Shown: piece by piece, positions 45,677 through 59,459 of the stretch
Layout: each line of letters opens with the position of its first letter
Position numbering within the stretch: the first letter of the stretch is position 1
Source: Lycorma delicatula
Taxonomy: Eukaryota; Arthropoda; Insecta; Hemiptera; Fulgoridae
Assembly (NCBI RefSeq): GCF_047948215.1
Contig: NC_134455.1
Location: 149,712,575 to 149,776,574, forward strand
Length of the DNA: 64,000 bases
Direction: 5' to 3'
The notes under the pieces: model-generated
The model's input: only the letters and a program-made list of their open reading frames with translations
Database searches by the model: none
What the model was told of the DNA's origin: nothing
Program-made: the position numbers and the translations under genes

Positions 45677-47400
45677 AATAAAAATGAAAAAAAAATCACT
45701 TTTGTATTATAAAGAATTGATGAAAACGTAGCAAAACATTAATAAATGTGAAATACAACACACAGTATAGACAAGTGAAGCTAGATTGAATAAGAATTTT
45801 TTTTAAGCTCTGCAGTAGGCAACAACATACAGGTCTGAATGATGTCATATACAGACATGTTTGTAAGTGTCTACTTCTCATGATACAGCGCATATGTTTG
45901 TTTATTTTTTTCTTTATTAAGCTTGTATACATATTGTTCAAAAGTAAAAACATAGAAACTACTCTTAATTGTAATCAGTTATTTGATCAAAATGAGTTGA
46001 TTATAAAAGCATTTTACAAATTTATGATTTATGTAAAATCTTTACATGGTGACATAATTTCAATAACATATTCAAAATTACCACCCAAATTAAAATGAAA
46101 AAAGTTATGTAACATGTTAAATTTTATGTTGACTAGTGTTATATTTACCTTACCGGTAATTTAATTTAATAAAAATATCTGTATAAATAACTGTATTAAT
46201 CTTAATATAACTGTTTAAAATTTATTATCATATCAAGTTGCTGATTTCTTGATTGATACAAGTTTTGTTTAACAGTTACTATTATTATTCATCTAACCTT
46301 GGTAATATGTAATGACCCTTTAAGTAATTCAAACTATTATCTCCTATAATTTATTTTTTAGATATGTCACTTTTACTATGAACATGTTTATTAATAATAT
46401 GTAAAATTTAAGACTAGAGTCTTAAACATAACAAGTAGTTATAATAGGTTATAACAGTAGAAAATTTATAATGGCCTTTGAAATTCATGTTATGAACAGT
46501 TATCTTCCAATCTATGTAGGTAATGTTCATTCCAAACTGAAATGCATTCATGAGATAAAATCAGTAGTTATAACAAAGTATATCATCTTGGAACTAAGTG
46601 AATAATGAAGAAAGTAATATTAAAATAATGTCATGAGATATTAATTACTAGCAATTATATGGTAGAACTCCAACAAATGATAACATCAGATTTAACAATA
46701 CAACTCTTAATTTTCCCTGCATTTAGTTCAACTAACAACCCAACAGCAAGAAATCTCAGAAAAAGTATACAATTTTATCATTGATATAATGTTATGTAAA
46801 AAATTAATTCATTTTTGTAAACACATAATGTATAATCACACAAAATATGTAATATAAAAAATAAGCACCTTCAAATTTTATAGAGTAGAGATTTTTATGA
46901 CGTTACAGCAAAAGATGTTCAATAGACAGTAAAAAAAGTAACCACTAAGCATATGAGTTATAATTTTTGATAGTGAGCACAAGCACTGATGTGAGTTTTT
47001 AAAACAATTTAATACTATAACATCCAACTGTGCTGAGCATAAAGTGTATAAGCGAAATCAATCATAATATTTTTTTTAAGGAATGAAAAATTATTATCCT
47101 TACAAACTGAGTGTGAGTAAATAAAGACAACATTAATTTATTGGTCTTTTAAAACAAGTTTAGAGGTGCTTCATGTTCTGAAAATTGGCTATGATATGGT
47201 AGCCAGAAAACTGGACAAAAATATAATAGTTTTGTCTGCTGTAGTCCATAACCCACCATTATTATTTTTGGCCACATTATAAACACTATATGTTTGGGTA
47301 AAAATTCCTTATCTGTTTTGTATAAAGATTGGTGACAAAAACAATTGAAGCTCAATTGAAAACATTAGAGGAGCACTTACAACTGTTAATAAAACTGATC
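45677..47400. other. AT-rich intronic interval, no gene seen
   Basis: No supported exon or element. Confidence 0.4.
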
Positions 47401-47495
47401 CCTTTAAAGCCCATCAGGAATAGGAACAGGGGGGTGGTGTGGTGACTGGAAGCATCATAAGGCGTCTTCCCCTTTGGGGTTGCGATGTTAGTAAA
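47400..47495 (-). mobile_element. Possible R1-type 3' end fragment
   Basis: A GC-rich islet reading, on the minus strand, CAACCCCAAAGGGGAAGACG, CACCACACCACCCCCCTGTT and ATTCCTGATGGGCTTTAAAG. The CTGATGGGCT motif recurs at the 3' end of the 32.9-kb R1-type element. Too short for a firm call. Confidence 0.35.
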
Positions 47496-47703
47496 ACTGA
47501 AACCAGAAAATGATCCTATAAGCAAAGTTAAAGTTTTGGATGGTATAACTAAACATTATCTAGGGAATAATTTAGTAAAAATATATTATTCCATAATCAG
47601 TAGATGGAGGAATTGAGAAGATAATGATGGTTTTATGGTGAATTAAAAAACTGTTAAAAAAAATATGTATACCACTGGTTTATAAAATCCTAACTATTCT
47701 GAA

Positions 47704-47733
47704 ATATATATATATATATGTATATATATATAT
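47704..47733. repeat. (AT)n microsatellite
   Basis: About 30 bp of AT repeat with one GT interruption. Confidence 0.95.
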
Positions 47734-50620
47734 CAAATAACACTTACTGCTTTTTTAATGTTTTACATTTTTCTTATCACTAGTATTTCTTACCCACATT
47801 GTTTATTAAGTGAACACATTGATTAATTTTTTTTTTTAAATATAAAAGAAGAATGAATTACATCTTCATTCTTTGTTTAATGAAAAAAGAATTTTTCTTT
47901 CTGATTTTTTAAATGAACTACTTTGTTATAACATTCACTATTGTAGTAGCACATACTGTGAAAGTATTCTTGGTAAGAAATAAAAAAAACCAATCTGAAG
48001 CATACTAAGTGAAATTTGTTTAGTAATCAGTCTATACTCAGCTGCTGTGATCTAATTAAATAAATGCATATTAATTGTATTAAAATATGCATTTACCTTA
48101 TAAATTTACACTGAATAAAAGAATATTAGTGTTTGTTTGTGCAGAGTACTCAGGAACTGCAGGACTGATTTCAAGAATTCCTATTTTTTTAAAACTTACT
48201 ATTTCCTGAGGGTCATAGGCTATATGTGAATTATGTCAGCCCTACCCTCGCTTAGTTAGTTCTATGACCATTGAAATTCCCTATGTATGATTAATAATGT
48301 GTTAGTAAATAATAAAATATGATTATGAGAAAACCATTTCATATATGTATGAAACTTTGGGATTTCATTGTTAGGGTCAAGGAGAAAATTATCACCAGAT
48401 ATGGTAAGGGTCTGAAATCCCATAATCCCTAAACCCCCCTCAATCAACATGAAAAATTTAGATATTGCAATTTTTGAATTGTCATTTTTCAAAATGAGCT
48501 CTGCGTGTAGGGATAATGATATCCCTGCGTGTAGCAGGGATGCGTGTAGTAAGTGTAGGGATAAAATGATATTTAATGGTGTTCATATGGTCCAAGACCC
48601 CCTCAGCCTCAGTATCTCTAGTCCCCTAGCTCCATTCTCCTCTTCCACTAACAAAATTAAAGATACTAAAAAATTTCTAAATATAATTTTTAAAGTTTTC
48701 TATTTTGGGGAAGGAATATGAATTTTTTCATAGTATTGTACCCCATACACTCCCAGGAATCCTATGTCCCCTGGCTGCCTGAATTAATAAAAACTGAAAT
48801 ATATAATCAAATTCTAGACATATTTCTAAACACTTCTTGTGCTTCTGGGATCTGATAAAAATCAGTAATGTTGTACACTTTATGCATGTATGTACCCTCA
48901 CCCTTAAACATTGTACCCTTTTAAGTTCCTTAAAATAAAAAATTAATTCTTTATTCAAATTATTTTTTTTCATAAGACATTCTATTTTGAAGAATAAATT
49001 AGTCAAATTTTAAAGATTTATGGTCCTTCTTTTCTGTACTGCTCTAAAACAATTAATAAGGTAAACATTATGACATAAAAAATGTTTTTTTTTCAACATT
49101 TTTTTCTGTTTTTATGAAACAATAAAAAGTTCAAAGAACTCAAGCACCTTTATCTCTAGTTCACTCTAAAAATATTCAAATCTTAATGTATTCAATATTC
49201 AATCCATTTCTTTTGCACATTATATTTCTAGAAGCAAGTAAAAACCAAATAATATCAAAATTTGAGCCCTAACAAACTCAAAGTTCAAAGCCTAAAATTA
49301 AAATTAGAAAAATTAAATTAAAAGAAAACAAAATTTTTAGGTATTCAATACCTATCTGTTAAAAATATTTCAAGCTTCCTTACCGCTCCTCCCAAGCTCC
49401 TTCAGTTATAACAAATTTATGGACCTTGCAATTAGTATAACATAAAAATTCAAGAAAATTGTTACTGAAATCTATATACAAAATTGAGCAAATTCTTCAT
49501 AAAACATATTTTAAAATTTAAAAAAGTGATTGTGTACACATGCATGTGCACAAACAAATCTGTTCTCAAATTAAATTATACCATTTCTATCAGGTAATTT
49601 TTTCTTCTTTACACAACAGATGTACCAGTTTTAGTGTAATTTTCATGATTGAAATAGAATGTATTTATATTTTAAAAACATAAAATGTTTAGAGAAGAAC
49701 ATTTAAAAAAAAAAATGGATAATTTAATTATTCATCACATATTTCAATAAAACATTATAATTGCAAAAACAAAATTACCCAAATTTCTGTAACTTTGGTA
49801 AAAAAATTTAAAATAAAAGCACATGCTTATGAAATTTTTTTTCAAAAGTATTTCATTGTTTTTATTTAGAACGGAATATGTCATATTACTTTTTGATAAG
49901 TAAATGATACATGCGCAAATTAGATTTTCATTAACTTCAACCCTTTTTAAGATATAAGGATGCCACAAATGTCTATACACACTCTTACCAGTAAAAAAAA
50001 AATTAAAATCAATTTCCCTAATACTCAAGGTACAATACCAGATTTCATGATTGTAGTTTTAGCCTTTTCTGGGATATAAAGATAAATAGCAGCCAATAAA
50101 CACATATTGCATAAACACAAAGTGTACACACAGAGTAGTTACAACTACAAGTTTTTAATGTTTTGGAAGTCAGAGATCCAAAATTTCCATATAAAAATTA
50201 AAAAAAAAACTAAATCGAATTTTGTTTTATTTTAACAGTACTTAACCTTTTTTATTTTCTATTACAGCTAGGAGAGTAAAAATAATCTGTATTGCCTTTT
50301 CAATCATATTTTGCTTTATTGCCCTGAGTGCTTTTGTATTTTTAATTGGGAAATTAGAAGTGACTTCTTGACATTATCAAATACTGTCCAAAATTCAGAA
50401 AACTGTTACTAAAACACTGGAGTAACAGTATTTCATTCTTTGAAGATGTTTTCTCTTAAAATAAAACTGGTCTTCTAACGGTGTTAAAAAACTGGTAGAG
50501 GCAATTAAAAAGACAAGTGGAATTTTTAACAGCATTCAATGTGTTCCTAGTATCCCACTCAGACCCCAGAAACTACTTAAATATAAAACGAAGAAATAAT
50601 AAACTGAGTTAAATTTGTCA
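47734..50620. other. Long intronic interval, no gene identified
   Basis: No supported exon or transposon. A local triple repeat of TGCGTGTAG lies at 48502-48549 and is described under findings. Confidence 0.4.
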
Positions 50621-50760
50621 ATCTCTATGGTGGAGTGGTAGCATTTTGACTTTCATCCAAGTTTTAATCATGATTAGACATGGCATTTTTGTATGCTACA
50701 AAATTTCATCTCAATATTTCCATGTACAAGCTTCTGAAGTTTCTGGTGTAAATTAATGAA
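50620..50760 (+). mobile_element. tRNA-derived SINE, type B-like, old copy
   Basis: The head CTATGGTGGAGTGGTAGCAT is followed by a decayed B box region (AAGTTTTAATCATGATTAGAC), GGCATTTTTGTATGCTACAAAATTTC and an AAGCTTCTGAAG body. It matches the 39.66-kb copy through the body better than the 15.6-kb copy. Confidence 0.6.
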
Positions 50761-51369
50761 TTAATTCATTCAGCAAAAAAAAAAGAAATGTATGAGAGCT
50801 GAAACTAGTAATAATTTCTAAGATAATCAACTTGTGTTTGTTCAGTCATAGAGTTAAGGAAATGAGAATATACTTCCCTCTCACTATCAGCCTCAAAATA
50901 GAATTTCTCACCTGTTCACAATGGTTAGAGACAAACCAAAAAAATGTAGCTGAAACATATTTAGAAGATATTCTGAACTTTGTCAGTGTCAAAATGTTTG
51001 CTTAACTATGATAAAGTGGTTCATCCAAAGAAAACTTCCAAAGATTATGTAATATTCTACAATATTCTTAAATGCTTGGCCAGAATAGCCAGTGAAGGCT
51101 TATAATTCAACGGCCTCACTTAGAATATGCTATTGTATTAATAATTTCCATAAACTAGTGAATTATCTACTTAATTCAAGAACACTGAAATAAATATACA
51201 GTTCAGTAAGTAATAGATTTAAAATTAAAATTAATTGCTAATTACAGTACATTTGCAAGCATTATACATTCTACTATAGTGGTTGTAATGTACAACAATA
51301 GGTGCAATGTACAATAAACTACATTGGTTGTAATCTTAATATTTTATGAAATTTAAAGAAGCATTTGTC

Positions 51370-52320
51370 ATGTAATGCTACAGAACATTTGTAGCAAGCT
51401 TTTGTCATATTCTGACCACAGCATATCATCAGTGAGGTTGCTACGTGACAATAAGATGATCAGGTTTATCTGTCCGAACAGAATTTGGTGGTTGTCGATA
51501 AATTTTAAAATTCTGTTTGGTTCCGGAAATTGTCTTTGCATACCAAGGATCATCAGTAGACTTTTTAACAATCTCACAGCAAACTTTAAGTGCATCTAAT
51601 TGAATAAATCAATACATTTGCAAATAGATTCGTGTTATTTACAGCAACATCAAAGGTCCAAAATAATGTATATACCACTTTTTCCCCAGAAATTGATTAT
51701 ATATTCTGATATATTACCATCCATCTGAGATTATCTTCCCCATAAAGGAATTATATATATGAATGACATTAGGCTGTGGAATTCTACTTTAGTCTTGGTA
51801 GCTGAGGAGTATTTCTTAGCAGCTCTGATAGGGTTTACATCAAATTCATTGGAGGGGAGGATAACTTCACTGTCATCTTTTTGACATACAGCGCATACGT
51901 TGCTGCTAATTTTTTTGACATACAAGTCATAAGGACCTCTATTAGTTTTGCTCAATTTTTTTAAAATTTGTATAGGACATTTACTAATTCTATTTTCCCT
52001 CACAGACCTAGTAAGTGTTGAATTTTTCATCTTCAAACATCTAATAATGCTTGGTGAAGTTATCACAAAACACAGTCAGAGGAAGATTGTTATATATTTT
52101 TTGAATTGCATCTACTAGTCTAATAACTGCACTTTCCCCAAGACTTGATTCTGCATTATTTTGAAAAGATTTGCTTTTGTATATATCAAACTGAAATAAT
52201 ATCCAGGCTCTGTGGCAGCAATCCTCTTCTTGTTCAGTTGATATCTCCCAACTTTTCAAGTATTTCAAATGTAATTCAAGTATTTTAAAAGTACCCAAAA
52301 ATATAAAAAATAATAATGTA
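51370..52320 (-). pseudogene. piggyBac-like transposase relic
   Basis: Minus-strand pieces in order: ILFQFDIYKSKS (about 52185), SLGESAVIRLVDAIQ (about 52130) and VFCDNFTKHY, which includes the DN of the DDBD core. Next, in another frame, come SVRENRISKCPI (about 52000), NRGPYDLYVKK, SNEFDVNPIRAAKKYSSATK (about 51830) and an FIYIIPLWG-like end. Further on, LDALKVCCEIVKKS (about 51590) is the C-terminal domain. The N-terminal part is missing and the C-terminal cysteine finger is degraded. TTAA-bounded ends were not found. Confidence 0.8.
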
Positions 52321-54370
52321 ATAAATCTAACAAATAGGTATGTAGTAGGCCTACAATAATAAAGAAATATATAAATAACTTTTAAAAGAAAAAAATTTTA
52401 CAAAAAGTAATGCATTAATAAATTTTAGTAGTTATTGCTTCAATAATGTGTACAATACAACTGTGTCTTTTATACCTGTGAAATCAAACTTTAGCACAGC
52501 CAATAATATAACAAAATATTAGACGCAACAGCCAAAGCATACAACAGTGAATAAGTTGTGAATTCTTTGAAGACATTTTCTTACCAGATTGTTAACGATG
52601 AAGTGCTGGAATTGAACAACTGGTATGATACCTACCCACCCGGTCGTTAGTGATTCAGGCTAAAATACATTCATCTTGTATGAATATAAAACTAAACATT
52701 GTAATACTATTTATAGAGATATTGTTCTTTAGATTCATTGTGGTTTAACAAACATGAAACATTGAATAAACAAAGTAATATATATATACATCTATTTACA
52801 TTTTTCAATTATGATGTAACCACAGTTAATCAAGTATACAGCATGAACGTATAAAATTCTTGATAGCTTCACGAAATGCAGCAGAATGCTAGAAAAATCA
52901 GTGTTGTTAATGGAAGTTCAAACTTAGTAGCAAATAAAAAATATTGTGACATGCATGAGTTTTTGTAAAAAAAAACATCTCTTTTGGATTGTTAACGACC
53001 TAGTGGGTATTTAATGGTAAACAAATAGTAAATAGTAGTAGAAATACTAATATTCTACGACAGACTTTCATATTATACCTACTACTGTAAATGAATGCTA
53101 TCATCATTATATTTACAAAGTGAAAATGATTTAATTTATCTTATTATAATTAAATAAATTTAGTTATACAAATTATTAAAATATAAAGCAATCTTGAATA
53201 AGGAAAAAATGACTGAAATTTTTCAAGTGGAACAAACATAAAAAATATATTATTTAATATCAACCAAAAAAACATAAAAAATGACTATATTGTAGGACAG
53301 AAGAAATTGTTTATGTTCATTATTCTTGTGTACATTGTGAATTTGATCATTTTAAATATTTAAATTTGTTATAAAATAAAAATAATTTTTTAACAGAATA
53401 AAAATTAGCATAAGAAGATAATTTTGAAGAATATCTTTCTCAAATTTTATAGTTGGTTTCAGATTTTATTTCATTAGGCATTGTATTTTAGAACTTCTTT
53501 AAAACATAATAACACATATCGTTCCAAAGTGAGTTAACTAATTATTTTGTAATATATAAAATAATCAAACTTATTTCTTGTATTGAAGTAATGAAATGTC
53601 AATAGCAAATCAAAATAAGGATGATGATTATTAGAAAAAAGACTTTGAAAATCAATTTGCAATGCTTTATTTTTTAAATTGATAACATGAAATCTTTTTC
53701 AATTTAATATATAATTAACAATAAACTTGCAGAGGGATTCCTAAAAAAAACTGGTTTACTTAAATTTAACAAGTTAAATAACTTTGTAACTTCTATTAAG
53801 TTATTAATAAGAGCTCACACTGCACTAAATAGTTAATTCATAACTGAAAAATGTATGTTTATGAAAAGCCAGTGTTCTGACTTAGCATCTAAAGTTGGAC
53901 TTCATAAGTACAGTTTATTGTTAGTGATAAATGAAGATGTAGTTCTTCATGATCTTGTAATGATTATAGATCTTTTTCTGAAAAATTAAGAATTTGTTAC
54001 AACTGAAAGTGAAACAGGTGGTTACCATTCTATTTTAAAAAATTATTAAAATTCAGTCATTTAATTTTTTTTAAATTTGTCTGTAAATGTCTCATTTTTT
54101 ATTGATAGACAACATTTATTTGATGTTTATTCAGTCTTTTAAAGAACACTTTGAAACCTGTAAACACATAGTAATATAGTTGATTTGTGGTACAGTCACT
54201 GTATAGAAATAGTCCCCTCTTAGTTCCAAAAGCAGACCATGCAAATCTTGAATCAAATTCCATCAGTAGATTTTTTAGATAATATTGCCAAATTTTTTTA
54301 TATGCAGTAAAATCCAATGTATCCAGTTTTTTCAATAAAAAATTTAATGAATAAACAAGGTTTTTAAGTA
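52321..54370. other. AT-rich intronic interval, no gene seen
   Basis: No supported exon. Sequence near 52590-52660 (GATTGTTAACGA and CCCGGTCGTTAGTG) and 52990-53005 (GATTGTTAACGACC) repeats a GTTAACGA motif. It could be terminal sequence of the piggyBac relic, but this is not established. Confidence 0.4.
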
Positions 54371-54374
54371 TGTA

Positions 54375-54660
54375 AATTACCCCACTGGACTGGTCTAGTG
54401 GTGAACTCATCTCAAAATCATTAGCTTGACAGCTTATTCTTTAAGTTGAAGGCTCTGAGGTTTGAATCCTAGTAAAAGTTAGTTGTTTTTATACAGATTT
54501 GAATACTAGGCAGTGAATACTGTTGTACTTTGGTAGTTGGGGTTCAATTAACCACACAACTCAGGAATGGTTGGCCTGAGTTTCTACAAGACTACACCTC
54601 ATTTATAAGTCATGCATATAATTCTCATCTTATTGGGCCATGGGGGAGGATTGCTTATTG
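54375..54660 (+). mobile_element. tRNA-derived SINE, type A
   Basis: The head reads GACTGGTCTAGTGGTGAACTC, then a B box in CTGAGGTTTGAATCCTAG, TTTATACAGATTTGAATACTAG and GGGTTCAATTAACCACACAAC, followed by CTCAGGAATGG. It aligns with the 16.3-kb copy. It lies just 100 bp before the 54763 host exon. Confidence 0.88.
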
Positions 54661-54762
54661 TTCACTAGTTGAACAGATTACAACATTGAAAATAAAAAGA
54701 AATATGTAAATTATGAAAAGAATAAGAATCTCTTATGAGAATTATGAATCTCTTTTTAATAG

Positions 54763-54903
54763 ATGGAACGGCTGTCAAGAAGATATTATAAAATATGTAA
54801 GTTCTTGATGGATGCAAGACAGTCAGGAAAAGTAAGATCACAGAAAAAGAAGTTAGAAAAAAACACTAAATCCAAACAGGAAGAACTTAATAAACTGAAA
54901 CAA
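54763..54903 (+). CDS. Exon of coiled-coil host gene
   Basis: A 141-bp exon (47 codons, phase 0 to 0) with acceptor CTCTTTTTAATAG and donor GTAAGT. It encodes MERLSRRYYKICKFLMDARQ, then a strongly basic helix (KKKLEKNTKSKQEELNKLKQ). Heptad leucines continue the coiled coil of the preceding exon. A SINE sits about 100 bp upstream, so the acceptor lies close to foreign sequence but appears intact. Confidence 0.75.
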
Positions 54904-55880
54904 GTAAGTTTAAAATAGATATATTCAAATTAGAGAGTTCCCCTTCTCTAACTATTGATGAACTGTTTATTTTATCATACTTGAATGCATAAACTTTCAG
55001 TAGACATAAAAAAAACCAACTTTGCTTCTATTCTAACAACCAATAAAAGAAACCAACCATTCTTTGTTTCACTAGTGCTGGTAACACAAAGGAGGTTAAA
55101 AAATCACAAAGGATAGGTGATTAAGCTTATAGATGATCACCCAATCAGGGCTTTTTTCATCCTTTTTAACCATAAAAAACTAAAATGTATTGAAGTAATG
55201 GTAATTAAAATTTTGAGTTTTTTTTGTTAACTTTTCTAAAACTTTGGAGCAGTCCCATTATTAGTTATTTTATTTATTTTTTAATTTAATTGCTAATAAT
55301 ATATTTTGTGGTATAGCTCAGAAACTGCATTCATGACTGGTGGAAAGGAGGACTTCATTGAGTATAGTATTACTCAAATCCACCTTTACTGATCAACACT
55401 GAAGTAAAATTCATTATTTTCATGTGAGAACTCGCTCATTTTCAAAACATCTCTTATTCATCAATAAATTGTCAAATTTTATTTATTCCTCTTAAATTTA
55501 ATGCATTTCTTGTAGGTACTTTGTTAAGAATTTTTCTCTTGTTTCAGATCATAAAGACCCTGTAATGTGAAACTTGTGATATTTTGTTTTCACTTCAGTT
55601 TGTTTAATATTATATTTCTCTTGATAAGTTTTATTACTATTAATTAATTAGTTCTCAAAGTAGAGAAGTTCATCACAATTTTTAGTGTTAAATTTGTGGT
55701 GTACTATAGCTCATCATGAAAGAATTTCAACCACAGTCCCAAAGCAGTATAAAAAAAGAATATCGGGGTTTTAATGCTATTCAGTTTCTGCTACTTTTTA
55801 CTTACAGTAATGTATTACAAATAAAATGAAAAGAGTATTTCTTATAGTCTTAAATAAAATTGTTCAATGAGAGGGAACAC
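54904..55880. other. AT-rich intronic interval, no gene seen
   Basis: No supported exon or element. Confidence 0.4.
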
Positions 55881-55884
55881 CTTG

Positions 55885-57000
55885 AACACACACATACATT
55901 AAACAGGAGAGTCGGTCCCATACTTTAACCAGCATGTCTGGAGTAATGGAAGCAACAGCTGTTTCAATCCTATATCTTAAACTGGGTAGATCAGTAGGTA
56001 GTGGAGATACACAAGATCATTTATACTCCATAGGAAAAAAATCACATAGTGGGTTAGACAGAGTGACCTTGAAGGCAACTGCAAACTTGTCATAGAGTCT
56101 GTGTCAACCAATGCAGCGGTTAAGAACCACTGATTTGTTGACAAGTCAAATATCGGTAATTAACTTTGTCAAGTCAAATCCAAGTCATTTAACTTGGGTT
56201 TTAACTCGATCCCAGTGAGGAGGCACATCATCTTATTGCCAAGTAGAATTCTCTATCCATCTTGCTGTTGAAGAAAAAGCTGCATCTCCAAATAAGCAAC
56301 TCCTGTTACTCTTGCTTCAGTGAAAAAGAGCAGCCTGTAAACTTGCCGTCAGGATATCGCAAAGAAAACATTTAATTTTGGAGAGTCCCTTTTGTATTAT
56401 AATTGTTCATAGGGATTTTCTCACCTCCCAGAATTGTACTTTGTGTGTTAACTGTTCCACTAATATGAAATGATCCATCACTAAACAAAATATGATTAAG
56501 AAAATCGTCATCTTGATGTTGCAATATTTTTATTGAGAAATCAACAAGCACAGAGTAGTGAGTAGATTTATAAGCCTACAACAATCGTAAATGGTATGGC
56601 CACCAATGTAAATATTTTCTTGAACATTCCAAACTCTCATCACTGCTATCATGCAACTTCGTGGCTGGCCTTCCAAACAAATTTTTAGGATTACGCAGGA
56701 AACAACCAGTACAATCAGGATTTTCTTCAGATACCTCTGTGTTCTCATACTCTTCCCTTTACACAGACATTCAGTCATTTCAAATTGATTATGAGATCAA
56801 ACAGTGTTATTGTCACTCTGAGGAACACAATTAAAATTTTTACGAAATGCAAGTTGAACTGTAACTACAGATTCATAGTTAGTAAACTACAAAGCACAGA
56901 AGGCTTTCTGCACTTTCTTATTAAGATGTGACTACTTTAAAATAAATTTTAATAGAAGCTGCCTAAGACAAAATCAGTTCTAAGCCATGTAGTTTCTAGC
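55885..57000 (-). pseudogene. Tc1/mariner-superfamily transposase relic (nearly full span)
   Basis: Minus-strand order: VVTVQLAFRKNFNCVP (HTH start, about 56870), TECLCKGKSMRTQR (about 56770), SRQL/AVMRVW-like second HTH (about 56640), an N-terminal catalytic region that is poorly kept (about 56480), FLQQQDG-like (about 56270), and a C-terminal LCDFFPMEYK (about 56040). LPTDLPSLRYRIETAV and ITPDMLVKVWDRL follow at about 55960. This agrees with a common insect family ending PRSPDLTPCDFFLWGYVKD...LPxDLPxLRxRI. Stops and frameshifts throughout. Confidence 0.8.
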
Positions 57001-57479
57001 AATTGGAAATGAATAAGGTACAATAAAAGACCCTTTCAAACTGTTTTAAAATAAATTTAAGGAACAAAAAAAATGAAATAATTTGAGGGCAGAATTATGT
57101 TGCAAATTAGCTTACTGTTTTATAAATTAAAAATCGTTTCTAATTTCCAATTATTAAGAAAACAGCTAATATAAAAAAAGATCAGAAAATTGTTATTACA
57201 TATTTAACACACATCAGAAGAAGTTTACGAAGTTTTGTTTTTCTGCCCTTACGTGTTCATAACAGTATTTAATCACTGAATTTCACATTTTATCAATGTC
57301 TTGTGAAAATTTTTGAATTTTCAGTTAACAGCTTGAGACAGTTCAAATTGATGTACCATATGTTTGACACTCCCAGAAAAAATTTGTCAAAATAAAGATA
57401 AATCACATAAAACATAGTAAGCAATCAATTGTGCCTTGAAACTCTATCCATTCTAGCAAAGTTTGATTGACATTAACTA

Positions 57480-58110
57480 ACTGAAAAGTATTATGAGGAG
57501 GTATCCATCTTAATGCCTAATATAGGGATGGCCACTTTCAAAATTGGAGTTGTTTTATAGCTAAGAAATAAACAACATCTCAAGATTTGAACTGCCAATT
57601 ACACCCAATGATGAAATAAACTGCAAACTTTATTTTATTATTTTTTTTGTGACATCTCCCCAAACATGAACTGCAGGTACTTTAAGTTCCTTCTCTATAA
57701 TTAAATGAAGATTTTCATCAGATCAATAAATAAGATCACTTTGATGGTTTACTAGACTGTTCAGTTTGAAACTACACTTTATCAGACCATATCACTGTAC
57801 TAGAGATGTGATAATCACTTCCTAATAAATAAATTCCTCATAAAATTCCTACCTTTAGCAAAATCACTTGTAGGAAGTGCATGAAGTAATCTTGGCTGAT
57901 AATTCTTAAACTTGCAATTTATTTAAATTTTTTTAAAAAATGCTTGAGTATTTCCAGTTTAACAAAAGTATTTCTGATTGACATTTGAAGGCTCTTTACT
58001 AATACTTTCATAAGTTGTTTTTTTCTAAATAGAATTACTTCTTGGCTTATACTGATGATAGTATATTTATTATTTTCCACCAAAACTGAAGCATAAGAAC
58101 TCATTCTTGT
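57480..58110 (-). pseudogene. Tc1/mariner-superfamily transposase relic, central part
   Basis: Minus-strand translation shows HHISSTVIWSDKV (where SDE, first catalytic Asp, is expected, about 57800), then NRHN/CVYWSDENPH-like and IEKELKVPAVHVWG-like pieces across frameshifts (57740-57660). The frame at 57919-58104 may be its N-terminal side. The distance to the C-terminal motifs at 56.0 kb is too large for one element, so I treat it as a separate relic. Confidence 0.6.
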
Positions 58111-58649
58111 TTTGTGTAAGTAAACATTTTTAATATAGTAAGTAGAAAAATGAACTGAATAACAATCAGAAAATTAGCAGATACTGCCAACAGTAAAAAT
58201 GAAATTTCCCCTCTGATCGTTAACAGAATTTAAATCTGCATGCAGAGGAAACTGACTTTTAGCCCATGTAACAATGTCGCTTGTTTATGCAATGGACTAA
58301 TGTATCTCTAGCTTGTTATATCTCTGAATCTCCGTATCTCCGTCAGGATCTGTTATTAATTAAAACAAGATAATTAGAATGGCGTTTGAGAGTCAGTATC
58401 AAGGAGTAACTAGTATTAAAAAGTAACTTCCCTAGCTGAGCTTTAAACTGTTTAGTTTCACATATGAATGCTAATGTTAATGATCTACATCACTCTAATG
58501 TACAGTGAATGTTGTGAAACACTGACAATATAGAACTTATTGTTAATTGATTTATATCTTTGTCATTTAACACTTGAATAATTAAATTAGTATATGTATA
58601 AAAATAAATCAGTTTTAAAACAATACTTATGATAATATTTTAATAATAG

Positions 58650-58847
58650 AAAGAAGAAAGAAGGAATAATATAGAGCACACAGGGCTTCTACAGGGACGT
58701 CTTGTTGCTGCCCAAATGGTTATGAATAATCAGAAGGAAGAGATAAAAAGCCTTCAACAACAAATGGATTTGCAAAACAATCAAATTCATAATCTCAGGC
58801 AACGGTACAAAAATTTAAAAATAATAATAATAATAGGTGCTTATTAA
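58650..58847 (+). CDS. Exon of coiled-coil host gene (penultimate or last visible)
   Basis: The acceptor AATATTTTAATAATAG is followed by an open phase-0 frame: KEERRNNIEHTGLLQGRLVA, then AQMVMNNQKEEIKSLQQQMD and LQNNQIHNLRQ. Regular heptads and Gln/Asn richness continue the coiled coil. The frame runs on through a simple (ATA)5 stretch to TAA at 58845-58847. A possible donor is CAACG/GTACAA (58804/58805), which would avoid the poly-Ile end and join in phase to the exon at 60892. Which is used cannot be decided from sequence. Confidence 0.7.
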   Translation, partial: KEERRNNIEHTGLLQGRLVAAQMVMNNQKEEIKSLQQQMDLQNNQIHNLRQRYKNLKIIIIIGAY

Positions 58848-59455
58848 TAGTAGAAACCTTCATATCCATCATACTTCTGTAACATTTGGTCCACTTTTAA
58901 CTCGTACACATAAATTACTATATATTTAGCAGAACAACGAGTCTGATGGATAACTGTATTAAACCAACTCTTTGATTTAACATTACTAATAGTTTAGCTG
59001 TTACTACTGAGCTGTATAATAAGTCTATGTTGCTTTAAAATTATCTATCATAGCACATGTAGTTAAAATTAAAGCATATTTAAAATATTAAATTATTTTT
59101 AACTATGCTCTATGCTGAACTATTGTTTGAGCAAGTAATTTTTTTGAAAGTATTGCAAATATGAGTATAGTAAGCTGCAAAGATTAATTAATCAATGTAT
59201 TGAGAAAGCAGCTTCCCTTCAGTTTTAAAAATCTTAATAATGATTTTCATTTCTAATAACGGGGATCCTACAAATTTAAATCTATTTCTACCGCACTAAA
59301 TTTCTTTAAAATAATAATAATTAACATAATTTACAATAAATAAATAAAGTAATAATAGACCTGTTATTTAGTTACGGCAAAAGAAGTAGGAATTCCATAA
59401 AGCACTTCAGCTATAAAGCTTATGCATTTTTAAGAATCTAATTTCATTTTTTTTT
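58848..59455. other. AT-rich interval, no gene seen
   Basis: No supported exon or element between the host exon and the RT fragment. Confidence 0.4.
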
Positions 59456-59459
59456 ATCG

